From contig BSBM01000592.1 in the NCBI GenBank assembly GCA_027924585.1, positions 806,001 to 870,000 on the forward strand: a DNA stretch of 64,000 nucleotides, written 5' to 3'. This stretch comes from Larix kaempferi (lineage: Eukaryota; Streptophyta; Pinopsida; Pinales; Pinaceae). The notes beneath the pieces were generated by a model that saw only the letters and a program-made list of their open reading frames with translations, did not search any database and was not told where the DNA came from. Shown here piece by piece: positions 23,707-35,344 of this stretch; within the stretch, counting starts at the first letter, position 1, and every line of letters begins with the position of its first letter. Position numbers and translations under genes: made by a program.

Positions 23707-26489
23707 ATGGATCATCCAGAGACATCTACCATCAGTGCTAGACGAAGACATGTGATGCAGTCAGGTATATTCGATTGGTAATCTGAAATATATTTTTCTT
23801 GTTTGACACGTTTTGACATGTTTATTAATCTATGGAAAATTCTTATCATGCACAGCTTCACAACTTTAGGGTGAAGAAAACTTGACTCCTATGCAACAAC
23901 ACTCCGTGAGGCTATCGTCAGGTAAATTCAATTGTTATTCAATTTATGCTCAAGTGTATATAATCATAAATATTTTTTTACAAAACTTTCTAAGATCTTG
24001 TTGTGCACAGGTGGTGTCTCTCACAATGACAGACGTCTGTCCGAGGGGTCTACAGGTGCCGATGGACAATCTCAAAGGACACGCTTAGTGTCTTATACGC
24101 CATCACCAGGTAGATATTGTTTACATACATTCTGACTAGAATTCTTGTGTGAGATGTTTATTAATCTGTGGAAAATTCTTATCAGGCACGGGTTCACAGC
24201 TTCAGGGTGAAGCAATCTTGACTTCTATGTAACAACACTCCGTGAGGTCATCGTTAGGTAAATTCAATTGTTATTCAATTTATGTTGAAGTCTATATAAA
24301 CATAAATATTTTTTTACACATCTTTCTAAGATCTTGTTGTGCACAGGTGGTGTCTCTCGCAATGACAGACGTCTGTCTGAGGGGTCTACAGCTACCAGTG
24401 GAAAAACTCAGAGGACACCCTTAGTGTCTCATACACCATCATCAGGTAGAGATTGTTTACATACATTTTGACTAGAATTCTTGTTTGACATGTTTATTAA
24501 TCTGTGGAAAATTCTTATCAGGCACAGGTTCACAGCTTTAGGGTGAAGCAATCTTGGCTAGTATGCAGCTTCACTCCCTGAGGTCATCGTCAGGTAAATT
24601 CAATTGTCATTCAATTCAGGCTCAAGTCTATATAAACATAAAAATTCTTTTACACATATCTTTCTAATATCTTGTTGTGCACAGGTGGTGGCTCTCAAAA
24701 TGACAGACGTCTGTCTGAGGGTGGGTCTACAGGGGCTGTTGGACAACCACAGATGGCACCCTTAGTGTCTTATTCTTCAAATACGCCATCGCTAGGTAGA
24801 GATTGTTTACATACATTTTGACTAGAATTTTTGTTTGACATGACTGTTTTATTTGTTGAAAATTACATGATTTTTCCTGTAAACTTACATTAGATTGCCA
24901 TTATTTGGTTTCCTATAGGGGCTTCTGGACATTCTAACAATAATGATGGTTCAGAAGACTTTATTTCTATTTCTCACCATGTTCATGATAATGCAGAGGT
25001 TCCATTAGGTATTTAAAATGAACACATTTTATTTAAATGTTTATAATTTGATTGACAAATTATATATATAGTTTTTAATAGTTGCACATGCATTTTACTT
25101 CTTACAGGGTTTGCTGCTGCTGATCCTAATCCACCTCCCCAGAAAAGGAGAGGTCATCGGGTGCAGTAGTATGCTCGCAATGAAAGATATGATCCTCTTT
25201 ACAGTCATCCTAGAGATGTTCCCGAGGAGACTCCTTGGGAAGACAACATCGTTATGTTGACTGTGGAAGAGATGAAGGATCATTCATCGAGATTGTAGGA
25301 AGAACTTGAAACTTCAAATATCTCTTTTGGTTCTCAACAGTGTCTCCAGATTGTTTTGCACAATCTGAACAGTTTGATCGAGACATATCTTGGGGTTGGA
25401 CCATCAACCCATATTTTTCATGACATGATGTGTAGGAGGTGGTTGTCAGTGATGGGTCGCCAAAAGTTTGAAGAAATAAAAAAACTTGTCACAAAAGAAA
25501 TGGTATTTTCATGTTTTGACTTGCAGCCTGAAGACAAAAAAAATCTAAAGATCACAAGATTCAATGATCCACTGATTGCACCCCATATTTATTCCAGGTT
25601 CCTGTGTGCATATGGGAAGTTTCCTAATAATGACAAGGTTCCTCAGTATTTTGTTAAGATGTTGATTGCAGAGTTCTAGTTTCACATGGACCTCGACTAT
25701 ATAGATACGGGATCCAGTTTCTATGGTGCTGAAAAAGGTCGTACATATGAACGACCTGATGCATGACAAGATGGTCAGTATAGGCGTTCGATGCCTCGGT
25801 TAGTACAACCACATTCTAGAGTCGTTTCTTTGCCAGAGGAGTTGGAAATGACATCCCAAATAGCAAGAGGGGTGAGGGAAGAGATAAGAGAGCGTGTTGG
25901 GGCTACATTGGCAGAGGTGTAAATCGACATAAATACTTTGTCATCTTCAACCAGTATGGAAGAAATCCCATTTGATGATTATTTTGATGATCGCTTGAGT
26001 ATCATGACTCGATTAGAGCTTCAACAATATGCAACGTACTATAGAGATAATTATAAGCGAGTCATCGCTGGACAAAATCAAAACAGAGGCAAGGTACGTA
26101 AGTATGCAATAATATTTTTCAATTTATTATATGAAATCTATTTTTTTTATTCTCCAAATCTAATGTCTATAAATTATATGGAATTTATGCAGTATACCAG
26201 ATTCATGAATGATGACAACTTTGATGATACGGATTTTATTGACCGGTCACAAACAGAGGCTAGTGGCACGAATACGCATGCAGATATTCCTGTTTCATGT
26301 CTTCTAATCATTGGTCTTAGCTTTAGCTTAAAAGGTTTACCTCCTGTTTTTATGGGTATTCTGTGTTATATACATAATACTGAATTTATATTCATGGTAT
26401 TTTGGGTATTCTGTGCATTTTTTACTGTTAAAAATGGTTGTTCGTGCCCAGATTCTGAGATTAGGGTTTTTTCATGCCTAGAAGACTAG
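23707..26489 (+). pseudogene. Multi-exon gene of unknown family with a triplicated exon pair, decayed
   Basis: ATG 23707 opens an exon (to 23764) encoding MDHPETSTISARRRHV. GT-AG exons then follow: A1 23856-23921, B1 24011-24109, A2 24191-24257, B2 24347-24445, A3 24528-24593, B3 24685-24795, one at 24919-25008, a long one at 25108-26093, and 26193 on. The inner boundaries are all phase 1, so exon pairs can be added without shifting frame. A/B exons encode Gly-Ser-Gln-rich segments (GSQLQGEAI; SHNDRRLSEGS). The long exon has VPEETPWEDNIVMLTVEEM, FHDMMCRRWLSVMGRQKFEE and a charged helix near the end. Stops include TAG in A1 and A3, TAA in A2, and four or five in the long exon. The A2 acceptor is CG instead of AG. 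I recognise no family; host gene and transposon gene are both possible. Confidence 0.7.
23822..24795 (+). repeat. Three tandem units of about 335 bp, each one exon pair
   Basis: Exon A, a short intron, exon B and the following intron repeat three times (A starts at 23856, 24191 and 24528). Introns are as similar as exons, so whole genomic units were duplicated. Unit 3 carries an insertion of a few codons in exon B. Confidence 0.85.
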
Positions 26490-27206
26490 CCAAAATAGCT
26501 CCCAATGTACACAACTCACACTTGCAACTTGAATTAGCAACTTACACTTGCAACTTGAATTAGCTTTAATGACAGCTCACACTTGTCTTTGAACTTATCT
26601 TAGTAACTCGACTTGACATTGATGATAACTCAAAAGGTCTTGTCCTTATTATCACATTTATGCTTAAAATTTTTCATGATAAGTCTTCAATTTAGTCAAA
26701 TTTAGGCCTTTCATTGTTGCCTCTAATTCGACCAACAATAGTTCCTAAGAAGGACAGAACCTCTCATAAGTTTCTACCTTTTGGGGGAAGTGTTACAATG
26801 ATCGAAGCCTATTGAAGTGAAATATATTTTGGAAATGTTCTTGAAAATCTATCAAACTTCAATTTCATCTGCTGAAAGGTTGCAACTTCGATCTAGTAGA
26901 ACTAAAATTTGCTCTGGATTTAGTTTTCTCTTTAGGTGCTAGAAATAGAATTTAGAGGGCACATCCATGGATTCAATCCATTACATGCACCCCCTAATCC
27001 TAGCCCCTCTTGCCTTGTAATATTCAAATATTTAGAGCCATGATTCCAACTCACTAATTGTCTGTATTTCATTAAAAGGTCCCACTTCCATCCATGATTG
27101 AGCTTGCTGAAGCTGACTTTGAACTTGATTTTCTTTTCCTTTCCTAGTCTTGTTCAATGTAAATTCATAAATTTCACTTCAACCTTGTTCCCTGTACTTT
27201 AGAAAG
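26490..27206. other. AT-rich spacer, no gene seen
   Basis: A 26-bp unit (ACTTGCAACTTGAATTAGC type) is repeated at 26520-26570. Otherwise featureless. Confidence 0.5.
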
Positions 27207-28646
27207 TGTTGGATTCAAGGACGTAGCTACGGTAAAGCTGCGAATTTTGGGAAAAAAGCACAAGTATGGAAGGAAAGTGCTAATTTTGGGAACAAGCACT
27301 AAGTTTTGGACAAGAAGGAGACGGTGCGCAGTACGGTGCCAGATAGACAAGCTCAGCGAAGATCACGGACCGGAAATCGCGGAGCTCGCGCGCACGACAG
27401 AAGAGAATGAAGGTTGAATAGAAAGCTCAGCTACCATAATAAATAAGGCGATGGAGTAGAGGGCTCAGCTACCCTCATTTAAAGGCTTAGTACAGAAGTT
27501 ATGGTTGCTCGGATCAAGGAGGAGCAACGGGCCAGAGCATTGAAGGCAAAGGACAAGCGTCCATACCCACTATCTGCGCCGAAAGTCAAGGAGCCTGCAG
27601 GAAGCGGCGACGTGACTGCAAGCGGCGCCTACAGTACAGCTAGCCATGTGCGTGGTTAGGGTCTTTGGGAATCACTGTTGGGAAAGGCCCACAGTTTTGC
27701 AAAGGTGCGACCGCCATGGCCACCTATATATATGAACAATTGTAATGGATAGATGTTAGTTAGAGTTAGCAAGTAAGAAGTAGATACTCTTGGGATAGTT
27801 TGTTAGTTAGACTGTTAGATAGTCAGTCTCGAGGATAGATCATGTGTTGAATATCCTGTGTTAAGTGTTCTACCGAGTCTGTAGAACTAGAAAAGAATCG
27901 GATAGCCGAGGAGCTAATCCCTGAGTAGCCAGACAGTCTGTGTGACGTCTGCGCCTTTGTAATCTCTGTAGAGAAGAGACTAGATTGAGAGAAGGGCTCC
28001 CAGCTGTGTGCGTGGAGTTTCCTGTAAGAATCTAAGACTGCAGCTGTGTGCGCAGCATATTGTATAACTCTATGGTTTTCTGGTTAATATAACACTCCCG
28101 AGGACGTGGTTTTCCTCGAGGAGAAGAGCTTCCCATATTTCCACTTGTTATAATGTTTGTGTGAGTGATTAACTGTTTAAGTTCATTACCTGTGTATGCA
28201 AAACTCTTGTGTTATCTTTGCGACGGTTTGATTGAGTTTGGGAAGGTCCCTTGTTTGCCATAAGTGTTAAGGCCTGAAGAAATCGTGGAGCGCTGTCGCT
28301 GCAGTGAGCGAGGAATGCGTTACTGCGCTGGGTGCGCAGGGTGAGGAAGTACGTAACGCTTCGACGCACGGGTTAGTTGCCCTCTGCGCCAGAGAAGAAG
28401 GACTCCGCGCAGCTGCGTCGAGGGGCCTGCGGGAAAGTCCGACCGCCAGTATCTGAGGAACCAGAAGAGGAAAGAACAATCTTCGCGTCACCAAGGTTGA
28501 GGAAACCTGATTCCTTAGCCCCCCCATAGCCACTTCGGGTGAGACCTCGAGCTGCTGCGCAGCTCGTTGCCGAGAGGGCCAGTGCGCCAAGGGGTTTGTT
28601 GCTGCGCTTCATTAAAACCCGGGTCTGCCCAAGAAAGCAGCCAACA
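27207..28646 (+). mobile_element. Solo LTR E
   Basis: A 1440-bp segment starts TGTTGG and ends CCAACA, forming a 6-bp inverted terminus. It is flanked on both sides by GAAAG (27202-27206 and 28647-28651), a perfect 5-bp target duplication. It carries a TATA-like CTATATATATGAAC near 27722 and no coding domain. The GC-rich 28270-28620 part is only open by chance. The TG/CA ends plus 5-bp duplication identify an LTR insertion that has lost its interior. Family cannot be assigned. Confidence 0.85.
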
Positions 28647-28651
28647 GAAAG

Positions 28652-31600
28652 TATAGCACTATAAACTATGAATCATTAGAATAACAAATTCTTGCTTAGT
28701 TTTGGGTTTTACAATATCTTCTCCTCGAAGTTTTACGATTTTATGAAGTGAAATTCATGGTGCTGTCCTATTTCTGTGTTTTATACCCCTACAGAGTCTA
28801 GACAACTAAAGAAAGAAAAAAATTATTGCATAGAAAAACTATACTACATTCTCATGGTTATAAAGTGTTCCCAAAAATTCTCTACCTAAACCTAGTAGGA
28901 TCTTGAGAATAAAGGGTGTAGACTGCTCCAAGTCTTTTCTAGGTGTGCTCAAAGTTATAGAACAAACCATAGGAAAATTTTCATATAAATCGAGGGATTC
29001 TAGTTACGAAGAAGTTGCACCTCCCTCTAGTAGTCTAGAGTTTGTGGGGTGTGATGAAAAACCAAACCCTAGGAGGACAACTCGACCCTAAAGTTGGTCA
29101 CATGCAAATGATCTTGCCTAAATCTAAAATAATAAATGGGTAGACCATGGGTATGCGTGTATCCCTTTTTAAAAAAATGTTATTATATTTGTGTTTTTTT
29201 TGTTTTTATTCATCATTAGCAGGGTTTTCTAAAATTTCTTTATTATTGAGGAAGTCCAATCCAATCCTACATCAACATGTCTCAATCACTCATGGATTTA
29301 GCCATGGTTTTTCTCACCTATAACTCCTTCCTCAATGAGTTTCAATCATGGATATTCATCAATACAGGGAAACAAGGTATTTTAGAAAATCCAACACATT
29401 CTAGAAATCATGAAAGATGACTTTCCCAATCAACTCCAGTTTGAAATGTTTTCATATTGTATTCCAACTGAGTCAATTATTGAAAATGGGAAAGGGAATC
29501 TTGTAGTAGAGAATAATTAACCGAGATTGTGCCACAAATTTGGATTTATATTTGAACTTCATGCCTAATTTAGCACCATAACAATGCCAGAAATGACTTT
29601 TGATTTTAATAAAGTCCCGAGCCTGATCTCATATGACAATAAATAATAATATTGATAGAATTCCATGGGTATTATAATAGATTTTAATTATATAGTATAT
29701 ATGAAGTAGCACTACATTTTGCATAAAAAATATGAGAAAATGAAAAAACAAAATAATAAAATAATAGGCACACTCTGTACAATAGTTAATTAAGACAAAA
29801 AATATGAGAAATCAATCATAATATCCTCAATGGCTGTACTCAGTGGTATTACATGAGATATCTTTTCCACCATTTGAAACCAATTTTGTACTCAGCTGTA
29901 ATGTTTAGCTATGACAAAACAATAGACCATGGGAGGCATTCCGAACCCAACAAGTGATACTTGTACAAGGATATTGCAATAGATTCCGGTACAGTTCACA
30001 CAACATCAACAAACAAGATATTTACTCCACATCTCCATACAGGGCTACATCATTTGGGAAACAAGATATATCTCATAATAAATCCCCCAGCATATCTAGA
30101 TCACCTAATGGTCATCTATCCTGAGCTTCTTCACTTTAGCCTCAGATGTTAGGAGAGAGGGATTCAGGGATGGTTGGTCTGCATCTTTCAGGCATTAGAT
30201 CCTCGCCCATTTCCTATTTGGAGGTTTTGTCATTGTGTTCTTAGAAGTACTTGCATGTTTTTTCATTACCTCTTATTCTCAATTTTATGGTCTTAGCCCA
30301 TAGATCTTATCTAACTTATCATAGTTTAGATATGCTTTATGCTTTATATACTTTTATAGCAACATCCTTTGCACTCCCACTTTTATCTTGCACTATTGTA
30401 CTTAGCATTCCCTTTGGCCTATTTGTGATCAAAGGAGGGGAATATATCTTAGTTATATGTTTCATTATCTTGTATCTGCTCACCCTCCCTTTCTGGTCAC
30501 ATCAACTAGCATAGTTGCTTGTCCCAAAACATAGTTGACTTATCTGGAGTAAGCAAGCTACAAAAAATGTCTGTAGTTTCCTTCTTCCATGTAGTGCCAC
30601 AAATTAGCAACTGGAAATCAGTATCATGGCATATCGCTAGAATGGATGATGCAGAACAAATCATGTCACCAACTCTCTTTTTGACCATTGAATCACTCAC
30701 TGGATAAGAGGCAATGTTGGAAGTTGGAAGGGATTGTTTTGTGGCCCTACTAGAAGACCTGTTATAGAGGAAGTTGATAGTGAGTTCATATAAGAATTGT
30801 TTTGTCATGAGGTGCAACTGTTGGTGCGAGAGCTGCAAGAGAAAGGGAAGTGACATCGGTCATCCTGATCAGTGAGAGAATGGAGCTATAATCCGATGGC
30901 ATTGGCAATCTAGATTGGATTTTGTCTTCTGCTTCCATATAGAATTTTCAAAAAAATTGCCACCTGCAAATGGAAAACTACAACTATTCCAATTACACTT
31001 TCCATTTCTTTGATACATGATCTTCAAAACCATTTTCACTAGACTGTTTTCCTTCCATTTCAATTTATACAATGATTTTGCTTCTTCTGATAATCTAGAC
31101 AATATGCTTTCCTTGGAAATTTTTGCATCTTCATATCTTCTTTATTCAATGCATATTCTCAACTCAGTTTATGACAATTGATAATGTCTTTTAGCTTCTT
31201 CCAGAAAATAGGTTCATGTCTTTCTTAGTAACATTGTCGTAGTGTTAATTTCCATCATTGCTAGTAGTGTAGTTTTCATTTGCATATCACACTTTTTCTT
31301 TTTCTTTCATAGTCATTGTCTTTCCTGCTATTTCCATGTCTTCTCTCTTTGTAAGGTTTTTGAGCTGGGTAATTTTGATATCATTTAAAGTATGGCTATT
31401 GAAACAAGGCTCCTTTAACTGTTGGTCAATGAAGGAGCTTAGTTTGTCCATGGAACCCTCCTTAGAGGGTGTGTATAGGATTATAGTTTGTCCCAAAACT
31501 TGTATATATATAAACTTTTCCTTTTGACTTTGCAGCCCACAGAAACCCAGGAGCCATTGGTGTTCTGGTCCGAAGGTTGAGATCGATCTGCTCTACTTGT

Positions 31601-32614
31601 AAATCAATTGTCACCATTTTTTGCAATAGTAAGAAATGACCAAGGGCATGACGATCATTTTTGGTTACTTGAATGATCATTTTTGTTTACTTGAACATAG
31701 TTTCCTTGTGACTAAGCTACTAGTGATCAAATTATTTGGTTATGGCAGGTATTGGAATATCACTTTTGTTTTTGTCAAGTATGGTTAGAAACTGTGTGGT
31801 TACCGCATATCTGATCATCTTATTCCTTCCTCTTGCAACATCTCAAGTGAATCCTTGTCATCTGTCCTATTTCAAGTTTTGTGGCTATTTTATGGTCTTG
31901 TGGCAGCTGTTATGCTATTTTTCACCCTGGATGATTATCAATGTCAGTTTTGATCTGCTTTGCCATGTGTCAATATCATCCTACTGCAGCAACAAATGAG
32001 GTTGATCAGCTTTCATAATGCTTTTATGTTTTGCTTGTTTATTAATAATAAAGCACAACAATTGATTAGAATTTTGCTTGGTTGTTTCAGGACTAGGACA
32101 GGCAAGATCCATCTCAAATCGTCACTGAGATGTGTGGTTTTGCTACAATCCTTTCTGGCACATTTTTGCTACATAAGACCAAATATCTCGGGGACAATTC
32201 ATCTAGTGTAACATGCATTATTTTTTCCTTCATCTATTAACATTGTTACCTATCGCAACATTATGGTACTTATCGCAGTTTCATCTCATGCATTTAGTTC
32301 ATCCTCACATTCCTCTTTGTCACCAAGAATCTTTATGATGTCTCTAACTTGTGGTATAAGGATTTACCTGTGCAGGTAGTATTGATTCATTATGGGCTGT
32401 CATTTGGAGGACCCTAATGACAATGATGCGGATGATGATGAGAATGTTTACATTGTTGATTTTCATATTCGTGGTTCTTTTATACACTCATCAATTTAGT
32501 GGGCGTCACTAGAGTTGTATCTTCAAGCTTGACACTAGTTCACTTACTTGAAAGTTGGAACAGTGCCCCTCGTAACATGATTCTGGATACATAATGTGAT
32601 GTTGCAAATGACAG
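28652..32614. other. No recognisable gene; possibly introns of the Tudor-SN relic
   Basis: Short frames only (for example 28903-29091 plus and 30506-30856 minus), none with a domain I know. Because Tudor-SN exons follow, part of this may be its upstream introns, but I could not find the earlier exons. Confidence 0.4.
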
Positions 32615-34314
32615 GTCAGGGATCAAGGACAACACAAGGCACAAGATAGCCCTTATTTAGCAGAGTTACTGCGGTTTGAAGAGCAAGCCAAGACACAAAG
32701 TTGTGGCTAGTGGACAAAGGTAACTTTTGACATTAGCCATTATGGCAATACTAAAGTAGCTTTTGGTTAGATCATACTCATAACCAAGTGAGCATGCTCT
32801 GAAGTATGAAATGTGTTTGTGACAGACACCTGGTGCTTTAGAGGCATCTATTCGGGACTTGCCTCCATCAGCTATAGGAGATCCAAGAAACTTAGATGCA
32901 ATCTCCCTCTTATCTGCAAATAAAGGAAAACCTATGGAAGCTCTTGTGGAGCAAGTTCGAGATGGAAGTACAATACGGGTTTATTTACTCCCTACATTTC
33001 AGTTTGTGAAAGTTTTCATGGCAGGGATCTAGGTGAGGCATTTGGTGTATATTGTTGTGTATTAATATTTAGAAATGAGTTTTCTAGAACTATGTATATA
33101 TACCAAGTCAGCAGTCTCTAATTCATTTTGTATTTATATTTATTATTGGTCTGTTTTATATAAAGTGTCCATCTATTGGAAGAAAACCAGCCGCAGCAGA
33201 GACCCCAGCACCCACTGAAACAGTTTCAGATGAAACTATTGGGGAAGCTGAATCTCCATCATCTTTAACAACTGCACAGAGGCTTGCTACATGTACAGTC
33301 ATAGCTGCTGAAGTTCTGCCAGATCCACATCCCATAGAGGCAAAACATTTCACTGAAACTAGAGTTTTAAATAGAGATGTGAGTTAGTTAATGACTTGAA
33401 TTCTGAGTAGATTCTTTCAAATTAGTTCTGTTTTTTGGTTTTTTGTTCAGTTGTGTTGATTCTTTGGTTGATATCTAAATGTGATATCCATGTGTGCAGG
33501 TTCGGATCGTGTTAGAAGGTGTTGATAAATTTAGTAATTTAATCTGTTCAGTACATTACCAGGATGGTGATGTTGCGAAGGACCTTGCATTAGAACTTGT
33601 AGAAAATGTAAGTTAGCAATTTCATGTATACATTCAATACTTCTCTATAGTCTAGCAATTGTCATCTTTAAAGCGCATTAAAGTTTTGAGTTCTGATGCC
33701 GCATAGTTCACTCTCTTAGTTTATGGATTGGTGTTTTAACATATTTATTGACGAGTGCTTCATCTCTATGTTTCGATTTCACTTTAGGGTTTAGATAAAT
33801 TTGTTGAGGAGCGCCAGTATGATGGAGGAGGATGCCAAAAGGTGCCTAAAGAATGCTGAGCTTCAGGCAAAAAAAGATCGCTTGAAGATATGGATCAATT
33901 ATGTTCGACCTCCTTCTAACTTAAAAGCAATTCATGATGACAAGTTTACTAGAAAGGTTTGTCTTCATTTGCAGTGATTGAGTACTCTCTGTTGATAACA
34001 CAGAGAAGAATAAAGACATTTTACTTAAACTGTGTTTAATTTTTAATCCTAAATCTCTTTATGTGAAGCAAAGCACAACTACTTATTTTTATGTACTGAA
34101 GGTCTGTATATTTGCAGGTTGTGGAGGTTGTTAGTGGAGACTCTATGGTTGTTGCTGATGATTCTGCTCCTTATGGGAGTCCTTTGGCTGAACGTCGAGT
34201 GAATTTGTCAAGTATTAGAGCTCCAAAAATCGGCAATCCAAGAAGAGATAAAAACCGGCTCCATATGCTCGAGAATCAAAGGAGTATTTACGTAGCATAC
34301 TCATTGGAAACGAG
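32615..34314 (+). pseudogene. TSN: Tudor-SN (TSN) pseudogene, six exons
   Basis: Exons at 32615-32719, 32826-33032, 33166-33378, 33500-33607, 33788-33955 and 34118-34314 encode the middle of a plant Tudor staphylococcal nuclease, an RNA-binding protein with repeated SN-like domains. Readable signatures are SPYLAELLRFEEQAK, VEQVRDGSTIRVYLLP, EAKHFTETRVLNRDV, GVDKFSNLI and YGSPLAERRVNLSSIR. Splice sites are mostly GT-AG; exon 3 has an AAG acceptor. Damage includes TAG stops at about 32709 and 33030-33032, and frameshifts near 33810 and 34250. Earlier and later exons are absent. The next intron's acceptor (AG 34429-34430) is followed two bases later by the inverted-repeat element. No other family explains these matches. 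Confidence 0.92.
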
Positions 34315-34431
34315 GTATGCTCAACTGTGTAACAGCTGTATCTATCCTCTGTTTGCAAAATATAATTCTACATTTTCTAGTACAATCTGTGCAGAGGGAT
34401 TAAAATTTACCATTTGTACACATTTTGCAGG

Positions 34432-35344
34432 TGTTAACACCCAAAAAGTGCTCACTAGCTCATTTCCTTATTCACATGACCCATTTGTCCACTTTTCCAC
34501 CATTTGAGCCTCTAAAGCCACCAAAAGGTCACCAAAAGACCTTAATACACCCCTTTTCCCACTCAAAATTATTATTTTTCCTCAAAAAAGCATAAAAAAC
34601 CCTCAAAAAGGGTCCAAAATTCCCAAAAATATTAAAAAGGGAATAAAAATATTCAAAATATTCAAAAAAGGAAAAAGGAGGGAAAAGGTACCTAAACCAT
34701 GTTGGTCAATACCATTGGTTTCCTCAAAACCATAATGGTATTCCCCACCACCAAAAACTATAAAAAGGTGGTAGGGGCTCCTCACTTTCCATCCATCCAT
34801 CATCCTATCCTCATGCTGCCAAAATCGCCCATGAGCTTTTGGCCATTGTAGCTACCTTGGAGAAGGGACCCTTGGAGTTTGGAGCTGCAATACCATTGGT
34901 TTCCTCAAAACCATAATGGTATTCCCCACCACCAAAAACTATAAAAAGGTGGTAGGGGCTCCTCCCTTTCCATCCATCCATCATCCTATCCTCATGGTGC
35001 CAAAATCTCCCATGAGCTTTTGGCCATTGTAGCTACCTTGGAGAAGGGACCCTTGGAGTTTGGAGCTGCTCACCCTTGGAGCTACTCAACAATCTTCATC
35101 ACTTGGAGGTATTACCATTGCAAGCACTTGCTTGCCCTTATTCTTAATACAAAGTTATTCTTTATTCTATTTCTTGTTCTTGTTTTCTATAATATTTCCA
35201 TTGTTTGCTTATTTACTTCACATAGATCCATGTTTAACCTAGTTTAGATTAGTTTGTTATTTATTTCTATTGAAACTGCTACTAGTAGTTAGCAGGTGCC
35301 CATTGCACTAAGATTGGTTGCAAAAACAAGCCAACAGTTTTTGG
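34432..35344 (+). repeat. Left terminal inverted repeat of F (LTR-like)
   Basis: Inverted copy of 43650-44370. It runs from TGTTAACACCC to CAGTTTTTGG and includes TATAAAAA boxes (34759 and about 34940). It is about 190 bp longer than the right copy, mainly because of an internal tandem duplication. Confidence 0.9.
34707..35068 (+). repeat. Tandem duplication of 182 bp in the left repeat
   Basis: Units 34707-34888 and 34889-35068 are almost identical. They duplicate the TATA-containing promoter segment, so this end has two copies and the right end one. Confidence 0.9.

Noticed and set aside
28267-28612. 107-aa and 79-aa minus-strand frames in a GC-rich patch
   Set aside because: They lie wholly inside solo LTR E and show no recognisable family.
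30506-30856. 116-aa minus-strand frame as a gene
   Set aside because: The plus strand is open too, no domain is visible, and there are no splice or promoter signals to support it.
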